This document shows, piece by piece, positions 45,045 through 56,668 of a stretch of DNA of 64,000 nucleotides. Origin of the DNA: Prillingera fragicola (taxonomy: Eukaryota > Basidiomycota > Tremellomycetes > Trichosporonales > Trichosporonaceae); NCBI GenBank assembly GCA_002335605.1, contig BEDY01000003.1:2108001-2172000 (forward strand), given 5' to 3'. Positions within the stretch are counted from its first letter, which is position 1, and each line of letters opens with the position of its first letter. A program made the translations under genes and the position numbers. The notes under the pieces were generated by a model. It had not been told where the DNA came from. It saw nothing but the letters and a program-made list of their open reading frames with translations, and searched no databases.

Positions 45045-47543
45045 ATGTTCTACCCGCAGCAATCGGCCACGTCCTCGCAGGCCAAGCATCACGACGGAAG
45101 CGGTACGGCTCCGATTGGTGAGCTCGGCCTCGGCGGTCGGGCGATAGGAGGAGGTGGCGGAGGAGGAGGAGGGGGAGGAGGAGGTGGTGGTGGTGGAGGA
45201 GGAGGCGGTGGTGGAAACGGCGGCGGCGGAGGAGGTTGGGGCCGGCATCCAGCCGCCTTCACTCCCTCTTCGTCAATGTCGTTGGGAGGCTTTGGCGGAT
45301 CAAATGGACTGTTTGGTGGACCTCCCCCTGGTCAAGGCCATCACGGAGGACCACCCCATCACCCCCAGCACGGCGGCCTGCACGCCCAGCACCACAACCA
45401 GCACCCACACCACCCTTCGTTTGGTAACGGAGGAGGGAGCGGGTTTGGTGGGCAGCACTCTGGCGGAGGAGGATTCGGACACGGCCCAAGCCAGTACGGC
45501 GGTGGCATGGGAGGCGGACTTGGTTTCGGCAGCGCACAGCAGGCTAGCCCGCCCCGTGCTCAAGCCGAGGCTAGCGTGCCCATGACGCCCCACTGGCAGC
45601 AGCAGTTGCTGCGGGCAGAGACGTCTCGTGTCGCCTCGTCGCCTCACCACCGCGCACGATCGGCAGCCATGGCATCACGCATGACCAACAAACCTTCAGC
45701 AGTGGCTATATTGGACCCCAACCGGCCCGCATCGGCCCAGGGATCGGCAACGGGCTCGCACGGCACTCCCAACGGTACACACCGGAGGAACGCGCCGTCT
45801 GTCGCCTCGATTGCCATCACTGCGTCGCCTGCACCACCCGACGATGCGTCGGCGACCACGACAGTGGTTAGCTCTGGCAATGCCGATCCCATGAACCCTG
45901 CCCAACCTCCTGCTCCGGCGTCAAAGCAGGACGAGGCCCCCTACGAGCCTTGGACTGGACTCGACCTCGGTGGAATCCGGCTCAAGACTCTGTCAACGTC
46001 CCTCTTCCAGTTTACCCACATTACATCGCTGTACATCAACCACAACAATCTCAAGTCGCTGCCCCCGGCCATTTGCGCGCTCAAGCAGCTCACGCTCCTC
46101 GACGCGACGTCAAATGAGCTTGCGTCGCTGCCTCCCGAGCTTGGCGTTCTGAGCAAGCTCAAGGAGTTGTTGCTGTTTGACAACAATCTCACGTCGCTCC
46201 CGACAGAGATTGGCAGTCTGTACCAGCTCGAAACCCTCGGCATTGACGGCAACCCGATGGACGAGAGCGTGCGCAAGATGATTGCCGAGCAGGGCACGTC
46301 TGCGCTCATTGCCCACTACCGCGACATTCACCAGAGCGAGTCACCACCCGAACGCACCTGGATTGAGATTGAGCCAGACATTGTCTCGCCCTCGCAGACA
46401 AAGACCGAGTCGTTTACCACCCTGTCGTACAACATTCTCTGCCCATCGTTTGCCCCGCCCTCGTCGTACGCGTACACCCCGGCATGGGCTCTTGACTGGC
46501 AATACCGCAAGGAGACTTTGCTCGAGGAGCTCATCAACGCTTCTGCCGACATTGTCTGTTTGCAAGAGATTGACTGCGAGCAGTACTCGGAGTGGTTCTA
46601 CCCCAAGCTCAAGGAGCACGGCTACGACGGTGCCCACTACCCCCGTTCGCGTGCGAGGACAATGTCGGCCGAGGATGCCAAGCTCATTGACGGATGTGCA
46701 ACGTTTTGGAAGCGGGAAAAGTTCAACCTCATCGAGACCCAGGTCGTCGAGTTCAACCAGATTGCACTGCACAAGACGGACATGCGTACCGAGGACATGT
46801 TTAACCGTGTCATGTCGCGTGACAACATTGCCACGGTCGCGCTGCTCGAGTTTGTCCAGACTGGCGCCAGGTTGTGTGCGGCCAACGCCCACATTTACTG
46901 GGACCACCGCTACCGCGACGTCAAGCTCGTGCAGATAGGCATGATGATGGAGCGGTTCCAGGAGATTGTCGAGAGCTTTGCCCAGCTTCCGGCCAAGCCT
47001 GCCGCCGAGGGCGAGCCCACGCCACCAAAGTACGACAAGGCGCAAAAGGGTCGCGACATTCCGTTTGTGCTCTGCGTCGACCTCAACTCGCTCATGCAGT
47101 CTGGTGTGTACGAGTACATTTCCAACGGCGAGGTGCCCCCGGACCACGAGGACTTTATGAACCACTCGTACGGGCCGTACACCACCCAGGGACTCAAGCA
47201 CACTCTTGGTCTTCGCAGTTCGTGCGCGAGCTTTGGCGAAATGACCATGACCAACCATACGCCGACCTTTGACGAGGCCATCGACTATGTCTTTTACACG
47301 CCGCGCTCGCTCAAGGTCACCAGTGTGCTTGGCGACGTGGACCGCAAGTATCTCAGCCGCGTCGTCGGTTTCCCGAACGCTTATTTCCCATCCGAGTGAG
47401 TCTAGCCCTGCCCTGCTCCTTTACGTGTACTGACCACTGCCAGTCACATTCCCGTGTTCGCACAGTTCCGAGTCAAGGGCGCGGCCGACCCGCTGCCCTC
47501 GGCGCAGCCGTCGTACTCGTCCAACTCATACCACCACCACTAG
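45045..47543 (+). CDS. CCR4: CCR4 mRNA deadenylase (Ccr4-Not catalytic subunit)
   Basis: 3'-5' poly(A)-specific exonuclease of the Ccr4-Not complex. Two exons (45045-47395, 47444-47543) join to 816 codons. The N-terminus is low-complexity: a 23-glycine run, then Gly/His-rich sequence, in place of the Gln/Asn-rich region of yeast Ccr4. A leucine-rich repeat region (about residues 308-425; e.g. LYINHNNLKSLPPAICALKQ) docks to Not1/Caf1 in other fungi. The endonuclease/exonuclease/phosphatase domain starts at SYNILCPSFA (about residue 455). Metal/catalytic residues are visible: LQEID (Glu ~508), HIYWDHRYRDVK, VDLNS (Asp and Asn; usually GDFNS) and PSDHIPV, whose His lies just after the intron that splits the Asp codon. 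The start is the first ATG after an in-frame stop at 45027-45029. Confidence 0.95.
45147..45236. repeat. (GGN)n trinucleotide repeat encoding polyglycine in CCR4
   Basis: Twenty-three consecutive Gly codons (mostly GGA/GGT), one Asn codon, then six more Gly codons. A coding trinucleotide repeat likely to vary in length between strains. Confidence 0.92.
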
Positions 47544-47863
47544 GCGCGCATACCCCCTCCCTGCCAACTCGTCGTCGAGGTGCGCAGGGTCAGTACGGTC
47601 GGTTCGTGTAGTCAATATATCTCGGGCATCAGAAGCCACTCCATCAGCCATTCCCCCGTCGGCGGCAGAGCGTTAGTAGATGGCTCCTGTCCGCCGCAAC
47701 TTGTGTTTGGCGTAGACTGTTTGTGTGTCGAAGTATCAGCGGTGTACGGCGGTAGAGAGAGAGAGAGAGAGCAAAGGAGGATGAATCGTGTCTTGAAAGT
47801 ACCACAAAACAAGTGTGCATGACGAGACTACACTAAAGATCCAGCACGCAGATGACGCCTACT
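47544..47863. other. Intergenic region between convergent CCR4 and MFS genes
   Basis: 320 bases between two facing 3' ends; includes an (AG)9 dinucleotide run at 47754-47771. Presumably 3' untranslated sequence of both genes. Confidence 0.6.
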
Positions 47864-49357
47864 CTAGTCGCGCTTGTACCTATCCTTGAGCGCCCAGCTA
47901 GACTGCCAGCCGAGCACGGCGAGGGCGGCCATGAACGCCCAGATCAAGTTTCCACCCATGACATGCTGATCGATACTGAGCGCAAACAGGGCGTTCGACG
48001 TCCCCGGCCCGACGACACGGGTACACGCCGAGAAGAATGCCGCGAGGCCATTGAGCGCGCCGAGCGAGCGGCGGTTGGGCACGGCGTCATTGGTCATTAT
48101 GAGGTTGCACGCGAAGGCCATGTTGCTGACTGCTCCGAGGAGGAGCACAGCCGCGACGCCGACCCACAGCGCGGCCGTGCTCGTCGCGCTGTCCGCGCGG
48201 GCGAGGACGTTGAGGCACGGCAGCAGCAGGAACGTCGGAATGTACAGGGACACGAGCCACCTGAACAGCCGCGTGTTGCCTACGTGTGTGACGAGGTAGG
48301 GGAAGGCGAAGAGCTGGACTGCAATGGTCGCTACGCCGCGGATGGAGAGGGCTGTACCGATTTGCGCCTCGCTGAAGCCCAGTCCGCCGTCGGTGATGGG
48401 CGTAAAGAAGAAGAGCGGGAGGAGGGCCTGGTACGCTATTGCTTCTAGGGACATTACTGTAAAGCTCCACATGAGCGGGCCGATGCCCGGAAGCTTGAGG
48501 AGGGCGAGCGCGCCGTGCTCGGCTTCGTCGTCGTCGTCGGACTCGTGTGGTGGGGTCTTGGGCGGGAGGGTCTCCTTCATCCATACCAGGGCGATGAGGC
48601 CGGATACGACGGGGAACAGGCCCGCGACAAAGGAGGGGAGGAAATATGGATAGTCTGCTAGGATCGGCAGGGATGTCGCGAGAGATGGGAAGGTGCGCGT
48701 AATGTTCGACAGGTAGCCACCAATCACCGAGGCGAGGATTGTGCCGATCGCGAGCGAAAGTGGGAAAAAGCTAAAGGCGCGAGCTTGGTTTGTATCGTCG
48801 GTCAGCTCGCCTATCACGCTCTTGAGCACGGCGACGTTGCCGTTGGCCAAGCCGTTGATCGACCGCGTGATGACAAGCATTGTAAACGAGCTGGACAGGC
48901 CAAAGCTCGCTGCAGAGATGGCCGATACGACGCAGCCCTGACGTTAGCCACTGGTTGGAACGAGTAGCTCACAATGAGGAGGACGGGTTTGCGCCCGATG
49001 CGGTCGCTGATTTTACCCCAGTGGAAGACTGTCAAGAGCTCAGTAAAGGCGAACACGGATTCGACCTGGCGCGTCAACACACGTTTGTTATGCCACACTC
49101 ACTATTCCAGCGTAGAAACCCGTCTTCTTTGGGTCTGTGACTGCTCCAATATCCAAGAGCATCTGGTTGATAAAAGGAAAGCACACCGTGTAGGAAATGG
49201 GCTCGGTCACGCGCAGGAAGAGGACAATGAACAGCTGCGCCGCTGGGAGTGGAGTGGCTTTTCGCTCCTCCCTCTCCCTTGGAATCAGCGGTGTGCGCTC
49301 GTCCGCAACCACGCCATCAACATCAGGCGACGAGGGTGGCGACGTTCTTGGTGACAT
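47864..49357 (-). CDS. MFS transporter, DHA1-like (left member of divergent pair)
   Basis: Twelve-span MFS drug:H+ antiporter-like protein, similar in plan to the fungal YCR023C group. Three exons (49357-49103, 49065-48973, 48937-47864) join to 473 codons. The soluble N-terminus (ERTPLIPREREERKATPL) carries an acidic/dileucine-like ERTPLIP stretch typical of vacuolar/plasma-membrane MFS proteins. TM1 begins LPAAQLFIVLFLRVTEPISY. Motif A is canonical: WGKISDRIGRKPVLLI. An acidic central loop (HESDDDDEAEHGAL) separates the halves. The substrate cannot be read. The C-terminus ends WALKDRYKRD. Divergent from a related transporter 778 bases to the right, most likely an inverted duplication. Confidence 0.88.
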
Positions 49358-50135
49358 TGTGTGGGGGTCAGTGGGAGGGGAGCAGCGGGATAGAGTCAGC
49401 TATGTAAATGCTCGGGCAAGTGGTGCTGGGACCAACTGGGCAACCCGGGCCGGCCGCGCCGCTTCCCTGGCTCCGGCTGCCCGGCACCGGTGTCCCATGA
49501 CCACGTCGCTCGCACGTACCTCGGGGTAGTATTGGACCGCCCTGCGTGCTATCATTCCGGGGTAAGTCCAGCATCGGGGAGTAGATGAATGAGAGTACGA
49601 AGTGTATTTTGCGGGGGCGCAAAGGTTTATGGTAAGCACAAGGATCGACGGGCGTCCAGAGTGAGACAAGTTGGTACGCCCCATCCGTTATCGCTCACAG
49701 CTCAGTGTGATGTCCGCAACCGTTCCAGGCCTCTGCACGTAGTCTCCTTTGCGTCGTCAATGCTATACTCCGTTTCAAGCTCGCTGCACTGCCTGGCGTC
49801 ACTCCTTCAGGCTCCATCGCTTGGGCGTTAGTACCGTCGTGCCCATGGATGTGCATGCTGGCCCACTGTAGCAGTACCGGCGCCGGTTGGCCGGTAGTTG
49901 CCTGGGTGGTGCCTGAGCAAGGAGGATTGTGCCTGAGACGCACGGTTGCTGATGAGATTACGAGGGCGCAAACAATCACCCACTCTGCCAAATCCCCTCT
50001 TGTCTTCTTCGAAGGGGGCGCAAACATCTACTTACGCCCCAGCCAACCCTCGCGCCCCTCTACACAGACATAAGACGACAGAAGAGGGGTTCTCTCGTCT
50101 GCATCCCTTCCCACCCCCCTCAACACTGCAACGAC
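49358..50135. other. Shared upstream region of divergent MFS pair
   Basis: 778 bases between the starts of two related transporters transcribed away from each other. Open frames are short. No regulator site identified with confidence. Confidence 0.6.
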
Positions 50136-51935
50136 ATGACCCCCCAGCACCGCACGCAGCCCCCAGGTCACCAGGTCCACGGCGAGGCGAGGCGCCTACT
50201 CGCGAGCCCCGTGAGGTTCAGTTCTCGCCAATACGGAGCCACTGCCACGCCTCGTCCCCTCACTCCGCGCAAGTGCGATGCCTCTGTCGGCGAGGCCGAG
50301 CCGACGCCACTGGACATGGGCCAGATCTGGCTCCTGAGCCTCACTCGCGTGTCGGAACCGGTACGTCGAGGTTTTGCGAGCACCACTAACCCCAGCTCAC
50401 TTTCTGCGTCCTCCTGCCATTTGTTAACCAAATGGTCATGGAAACCGGCCAAGTCGACATCGAGGACGTAGGCTACGCCGTCGGCCTCGTTGAGACAGCC
50501 TTCAGCCTGACCCAAGTCGTCTTTCGTGCGTGGCCAGCCTCTGTTGCCGCTAACATTGCAGTGCTCTCCTGGTGCCGCGCAGCCGATGCCTGGGGTCGCA
50601 AGCCGGTACTACTTTTCTCACTTTTTGGCGCGGTTCTCGCGAGCATCGCGTTCGGATTCGCGTCGCGCATGTGGCAGATGTACGCGGCACGATGCGTTGC
50701 TGGCATCTTTGGCGGTAACGCCGTGGTGATCCGCACGCTTTTCGCAGAGAACAGCAATCGAAGCAACCAGGCAAAAGCGTGAGTTTCATGTGGGTGCTGG
50801 GGTGTGAACTGCTGTGCAAAGGGTGGTGACGAGTGACGTGGTGCTGGGTTTCGTCGCGCCTCCATGGTTATCTTCCGGTGGCCGGTGGCCGGCGCTTGGA
50901 CCTCTGAGTCTCAACTTGAACAGTCACTGCCTCGAGAACCCCAGAGATGGGCATCTTCTGACGAGCATCGAGTTGACACGCTTCAGGTTTTCCTACTTTG
51001 CGTTTGCAGCCAACAGTGAGTTGTCGACGCGAAAACGTTGTGTGCACCTTCTGATAGTGGCAGTCGGCTCCCTCATTGGTCCCGTTATGGGAGGCTTCCT
51101 CGCCCAGCCCGCCACACAGTGGCCATCAGTGTTTGGCCACATTGACCTGCTGGTCAAGTATCCGTACGCACTCCCCTGCCTTGCAGCAGGTGCCTACGTG
51201 CTGGTCACCCTGGTTCTGTGCATCATCTACCTGCGTGAACCACCACGCGCAAAGATCGACCGCCCTCTCCCGCTTCTCGAGTGCCTGTCTACCCCCATGC
51301 CCCTCATGCTGAGCATTTACGGTGTCACAGTCTGCACAGTGTTTTGTCTCTCAGCACTACTCCCCTTGCACCTGTTTACCCCTGTGCCTTTGGGGGGCGG
51401 AAGCGAGGCCCCAGCAGGCATCGCACGCATCATGGCTGCAACGGGCTTTGCGCAGAGCATCTGGTTGCTCGTCGCCATGCCCCGCCTCGACGCACGGTTC
51501 GGCACACGCAGGCTATTCATCTACACTGCTGCGTCATACCCCTTTGTCATGGCTCTGCCTGTCGTGGCGAACATGTGCTCGCGCGCCGGCGCACAGTGGC
51601 TCAGCACAATCGTGCTCGGAGTCTACGTTGTGGTAGGCTCGGGCATCAACATGTCCTTTACGTCCGTGCAGCTGCTCATCAACAGTACCACCCCGCCCGC
51701 CGCCCTTTCCATTGTAAACGGCGCTGCGCAGATGATTGCCGCGACTGTAAAGTCTATCGGCCCAGCCAGCATCAATGCCCTGTTCGCCTTTGGCGTCAAG
51801 CACCAGGTGCTCGCGGGTTATCTTGCGTGGGCGGCGATGGCGGCGCTCGGCACGGCCGTGTTTCTGTCGGCGCTGGCTGTGCCGGCCGACCACGTGTATG
51901 AGAAGAAGGAGAGTACCGACGGCGATACCGTTTAG
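50136..51935 (+). CDS. MFS transporter, DHA1-like (right member of divergent pair)
   Basis: Twelve-span MFS transporter related to its divergent neighbour. Five exons (50136-50360, 50396-50525, 50562-50778, 50987-51015, 51064-51935) join to 490 codons. Matching landmarks are QIWLLSLTRVSEPLTFCVL in TM1, LPFVNQMV, and the motif A region SWCRAADAWGRKPVLLF. Here the canonical Gly is lost and Asp-Arg is replaced by Asp-Ala, so motif A is degenerate compared with the left copy (SDRIGRKPV). The third intron is 208 nt and exon 4 only 29 nt; both were placed by frame and TM continuity (AFSYFAFAANIGSLIGPVMG). The ATG at 50136 begins the longest frame. Substrate unknown. Confidence 0.85.
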
Positions 51936-52252
51936 CTCATCTGCCAGTCTCAACTGCCCCAATCTCATCTTTCCTAGTCTCATCTGTCCCCCTCTCACAA
52001 CTGTCATCTGTCCGATCTGTCGACCTCACTGTATCAAAATCACCACCCAAAAGTCGCTCTTAATTCCAGAGCCTGTCCCCATTCATGCGCACAGTTTGCC
52101 ACATACATAGACTTTCAATGAACCTGGTGTTCGGCAATTCACAGACGCTGCAAACGATACATTTCCTCCCGAATAACAAACGACAAACTGATCATCCTAA
52201 ACTTGTTGGCAACTGCACATAATTAACTCGAATTAACTGACACCCCTTGCGC
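51936..52252. other. Intergenic region between convergent MFS and Dal5-like genes
   Basis: 317 bases between two facing 3' ends. The left part contains degenerate copies of a TCTCATCTGTC-like string; the right part is AT-rich and presumably 3' untranslated sequence of both genes. Confidence 0.6.
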
Positions 52253-54095
52253 TTAGAGCGAGTAGATAAAGTCCTCATTCTGCAGATCGGTCAAGTCGTC
52301 AAAGGCGTGCGTGTTGACACGCGGCTCGCCGACGACAGCCCGACCCTCGCTGGCGTCCACGGCGGCCTGCTCGGCACGGAGGTGTGCCCACTTGCTCGAG
52401 GCCTCGAGCGAAAAGTCCTTGAGGTCACCGGTACGGCCGGCTGCGCGGCGGCGGGCGACGTTGCGACGGTTGTGGAACTTGAGGAGCAGCGCCTGGCCGA
52501 TGATGAGCAGCGACAGAATGGCGAGGCAGACGAGGTTGGCCTCCAGGCCCTCGGCGTACTTGGGCGCTTGCTTGGCCTTGTACATCTGCGGGCCGACAAT
52601 GTTGCCCACGCAGAGGCCAATGTAGAGCATACCCGTCATGGTCGTCTTCTTGGTGTGCCCGGCAGTGTTGGCAAAGCACCACGAGAAGATGAGCGGGGTG
52701 ATGCACTGGTACACTTGGAGGATAAAGTAGACGGCAAGCAGCGAGTGGCGGTGCTCGGGCCCGCGCGGGAGGGTCCAGAGAGCAGCGGCACCAGCGAGGG
52801 GGAAGAGTGAGGCAACGAAAACGACGGGCGACTTGAATTTAGTCTTCATGACGACGACTGCGGTGATAATGTTGCACACGATCGAGATGCCACCGGGAAT
52901 CATGTTGTACAGGATTGTCTGGAAGGTCGAGAGGCCAAAGCCCTTGAGAATGAGCGCTGTGATCGTTAGTGTTGAAAAAATGTTGGAAAAATGTAAATAC
53001 TCACGGCCAAATGTAGTGATGCCTCCAGACACAAGCGAGATGAGGAAAACCATAATCATCCAGATCCAACTCTTCGGGTCCGTGAACGCCTCGCGGACCT
53101 GGCCCCACTTGAAGTGCGTGTTCTGCGTGCCCGTGTTGTTGAGACGGATGCGCTCGAGGGCAACGTACTTGTCATCCTCGGTGAGGAAGCGTGCACGGGC
53201 TGGGTGGCGAGGGAAAAGGAAAAAGGTCGGGATCGCGAGGACGACCGAGATGAGACCAGGGACGAGGAAAATGAGCTGGTACTTGTGCAGCCTGGTGTTG
53301 GCGTGACCCAGGCCGTACGAAGTGAGGGAACCAAAGATGGTCGCCATGCCATTCATCGAGTACCAAATGTTGTTGCGGAGCGGCTGCTCACGGCGGGTCC
53401 ACCACATGCTCACTACGATAAGCATGGAAGGCGCAATGGATGCCTCAAAGGCACCGAGGAAGAAGCGGAAGACGGCGAGTCCTGCAAATGAGGTAAAGGC
53501 CGACATGATGCAAAGAGTGGCACCCCAGGCAAAGAAGCATCCTGAAATCCAGTAGTTGACGGGGAACTTGACGAGGGCATAGACCGAGACTGACGTTAGC
53601 TGGTGGGCGGGCCAAGGAGAGCTCACGAGGCTGAAAGACAAGTTGCGCCTGATCGGTCAGCTTGGCCACGCGTGCCAACTTACAAAGTACACAATACTGC
53701 CCAGCCAACTGTACTGCTGGCCGCTGGACGTCAGCTGACGGCCCCACCTATTTTACTCACTGTAAATTCGCCGCCTCACGCAAGTCATAGACACTTGCAA
53801 ACGAAAGACTCGACTTGTCCCACTGCTGCATGACATACACCCAGCAAATGAGGGGCATCAGGTGCCAGTCAATTTTCGAGAGCACGCGACTGTTGTCGGC
53901 ATCGTCGATGTCGTGATGGTCGCCAGTGTAGGTGCTGTAAAACTCGGCACCAAGATCGCCACCGATTGGGGCACGATCATCGCGGATCTTCTCGTGGTGG
54001 CCAGTGTGGCTTTCCTCTGCACCCAGAGGGTGGCCAACGACGTCGTGGTCCACTCTGTCGAGATGCTGCGTGGCGAGGGGCTTGTCGTGGTTCAT
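52253..54095 (-). CDS. Dal5-type allantoate/anion permease (MFS, ACS family)
   Basis: Plasma-membrane MFS anion:cation symporter of the fungal Dal5/Tna1/Seo1 family, which carries allantoate, ureidosuccinate, small peptides, nicotinate and related anions. Five exons (54095-53761, 53723-53684, 53648-53627, 53589-53005, 52956-52253) join to 561 codons. Family hallmarks: SKIDWHLMPLICWVYVMQQW and DKSSLSFASVYDLR before and in TM1; QQYSWLGSIVYFAQLVFQP; FRFFLGAFEASIAPSMLIVV; SMWWTRREQPLRNNIWYSMN; and FGPLILKGFGLSTFQTILYN. One exon is only 22 nt. The acidic N-terminus is typical. The exact substrate cannot be told from sequence. It is head-to-head with a class-III aminotransferase, suggesting uptake of an amino-containing compound the enzyme uses (inference). 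Confidence 0.9.
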
Positions 54096-54153
54096 GGTGA
54101 ATGAAATTGCGGGGCAGTCTGGTGCACGAATAATAGTTTCTTGTGTGCCGCGG

Positions 54154-54160
54154 CTTTTAT
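54154..54160 (-). promoter_or_regulatory. Candidate TATA element of Dal5-like permease
   Basis: ATAAAAG on the minus strand (GATAAAAG in context) about 60 bases before the permease ATG. A plausible TATA element by sequence and distance; unproven. Confidence 0.4.
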
Positions 54161-55016
54161 CCCTTCATCAACGGTTGTCGACTCCACGGGTCTCCGGATG
54201 CCTCACCGAGATCTGGTTCTCTACGCTGGAGTCTGCACCGGGCAACCGTCGCCGGACGACCGGTGACGGGGTATGAATAGACGAATGACGAGGTATCCGA
54301 GTAGCGAGCCGCGGTATGGACATCGCCTTGGCTCTGGAGCGACAAAGAGAAAGGGAGTGGCCAGGGCAATCACATGATGCCACATGCCACACTGGATGGT
54401 ATCAGAACGGGGAGACGGCATACTAGTCCCCGGACCGGACCGGAAACGCCGGTACCCCGTTTGTCAACGCCTACAGCTGTTCCGGCCAGTGAGTGCCGCT
54501 GGTGAGCGCGGCCGGCGACGGGGGAGTTGACAACAGGGATAAACTTTCCGGAGGTGACCAGGCCGATGCGTAAACTCGCAGAGTCAGTAGAGAAAGACGT
54601 CAAGCGCGGATGGGGTCAGTGGGAGTGGTGGGTGGGGGGAAAGGGGGAAAGCAACCGGGTGACGGCTCCGGTTGGCCTCTGGGGCGGTATGTGACCTTCC
54701 CTGGAATCATTGTGGGAATGGTGAGCATGCAAGAGTCAGATCTGTGAGTGGTTTTACTTTAATTTACTCCACTCGAGCAGTGTACAACTATGCGAATGGT
54801 TAGACATAGCTGTTGAAGGACGACAAGGGCACGGCCCGGCGAGGGCCGTCCGGGGCGGTTAGGCGGGGACCCGCCGATTCCCCGCACACGAGTAGATGGT
54901 GGGCATCGACTTAACCACGAGTGGACACATCTTCAAGTCAGTTTGACACATATTGGCTACACTTTCTAGTCAGCTTTTACACACCTCTGGGGCTTTGAAA
55001 GCAAAGACTTCACGGT

Positions 55017-55022
55017 TATAAG
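55017..55022 (+). promoter_or_regulatory. Candidate TATA element of aminotransferase gene
   Basis: TATAAG about 40 bases before the aminotransferase ATG, giving a very short leader. Plausible TATA element by position; unproven. Confidence 0.45.
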
Positions 55023-55061
55023 AGCACTGCTGTCCTTTAGAGTCCGCATTCCATCGCCAAG

Positions 55062-56491
55062 ATGACTCTGACCACAGCGCTCGAGGAGGCTCGCGCAGCG
55101 TACGCGAACCGGAATCCCAAGTCATTGGCTGCATACGAGAAAGCAACACAGACTCTTCCAGGAGGAGGAACAAGGACAACCCTCGCTTGCGAGCCATTCC
55201 ACTTGTTCATTGAAAGCGGTGACGGTGCAGTCATCACCGACGTTGACGGGCACCAGTACAAGGACTTGTGCGTTGCTGCTCTCACCCACAGACTGACATT
55301 CCAGCTTGTCCGACTTTACATCAGGCATCTATGGCAAGAATAACGCAATAATTCACAAGGCAATTATCGATGGCCTTGCATCTGGCTTGCAGTTTGGTGC
55401 CCACACTTCACACGAGGCAAGGCTAGCGGCTGCCATCGTGGACCGCTTCCCATCCATCGACTTGGTGCGCTTCACCAACTCTGGAACCGAGGCCAACTTG
55501 CTCGCCATCACTGCGGCTCGCAAGTACACTGGCAAGAACAAGGTTGTGGTTTTCGAAGGTGGTTACCACGGCTCGCTACTGTGTCACTTTCATGCTGGCG
55601 AGAGCAAGGATGTCCCTGGCGTGCTCCGAGCGCCGTTTGTGAGTGCTCCTCGAGGTTCGCATTAGCTTACACGACAGGACTTTGTGATCGCCCCATACAA
55701 TGACCTTACAGGAACTGAAGCGCTCCTCACGCCTTTAGTGGACGAGATCGGTGTCATCCTCGTCGAGCCCATGCTTGGGGCTGGCGGCTGCGTGAGTCCT
55801 GCTCGTGCGATTCGGAACTGATATCGCAGATCCCAGCCGACCCGGCATTCCTTTCCGGACTCCGCGCGTTTGCTACACGCATAGGCGCTGTCCTTATCTT
55901 TGACGAAGTCCAGACCTCGCGCCTGTCATACGGCGGTCGCCAGGCGCTGCTCAACATCATCCCCGACATGACCACCATGGGCAAGTATATTGGCGGAGGG
56001 TTTGCGTTTGGTGCTTTTGGCGGCAAACGGGAGATCATGCAGATGTAAGCTACCCAAAACAGGATCAAGCTGACTACAGGTTCGATGTTCGCCGCCCAGG
56101 AGTCGTGTCACATGGCGGCACGTTCAACAACAGCCCCGTCACCATGGTTGCGGGAGCTACGGCCTTGGAAAAGGTACTCACGCCAGAGGCATTGGAGAAA
56201 TTGAACGCTCTTGGCGACCGGCAGCGTGAGGCTCTGCAGAAAGAGCTCAAGGAGACCGGGGCGCCTTTCACAGTCTCTGGCCTCGGCTCAATCATGGCGC
56301 TGCACTGCACGCTGCCAAAGGAGGACCATTTTGCGGCATTCGACCTCCTGTTCTTCTCTCTCCTTGAGCGGGGATTCTGGATTGCCCAGCGTGGTACCAT
56401 CTGTCTGAATCTTGCCAACACGGAGCAGGACGTCGACGAGTTTGTGCATGCGTTGATAGAGTCTGCCCAGGTGGTGAAGAAAGCATTGTAA
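55062..56491 (+). CDS. Class-III PLP aminotransferase (GSA-aminomutase / beta-amino-acid aminotransferase-like)
   Basis: PLP-dependent enzyme of the class-III (omega) aminotransferase family, closest in pattern to glutamate-1-semialdehyde aminomutase and bacterial beta-amino-acid aminotransferases. Five exons (55062-55267, 55305-55638, 55678-55791, 55830-56044, 56080-56491) join to 426 codons, the usual length. Landmarks: [66 protein letters not shown], the cofactor-binding Asp in [12 protein letters not shown], and the Schiff-base lysine at about residue 270 in [18 protein letters not shown], then [13 protein letters not shown]. No targeting peptide is seen, so it is probably cytosolic. Fungi make 5-aminolevulinate by ALA synthase, so a haem role is unlikely; catabolism or conversion of a beta- or omega-amino compound is more plausible. 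Divergent from a Dal5-type permease. Confidence 0.9.
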
Positions 56492-56668
56492 TGGACCATT
56501 AGAAACTACCCAACAATAATTAAAATAGCTATTAGGCCATTAGAATGGAATCTATAAATCATCCCTCCATTTAAACTCTCGATGTCAACAAACACGATTG
56601 CCACCTTAACCTCTAACTTTCACATTGTCATTCCCATTCTCCACCCCATCGCATCCATCTCTATCACA

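Larger units (their letters stand above)
54096..55061. other. Shared upstream region, Dal5-like permease / aminotransferase
   Basis: 966 bases between divergent starts, with one TATA-like element close to each gene (listed separately). Several GC-rich palindromic strings such as CCGGACCGGACCGG occur near 54.43 kb. No coding region recognised. Confidence 0.6.

Noticed and set aside
56582..56668. Upstream ATG of the TPX2-like gene
   Set aside because: It would add a short hydrophobic segment to a disordered protein; the ATG at 56669 has a better context. It cannot be fully excluded without 5' end data.
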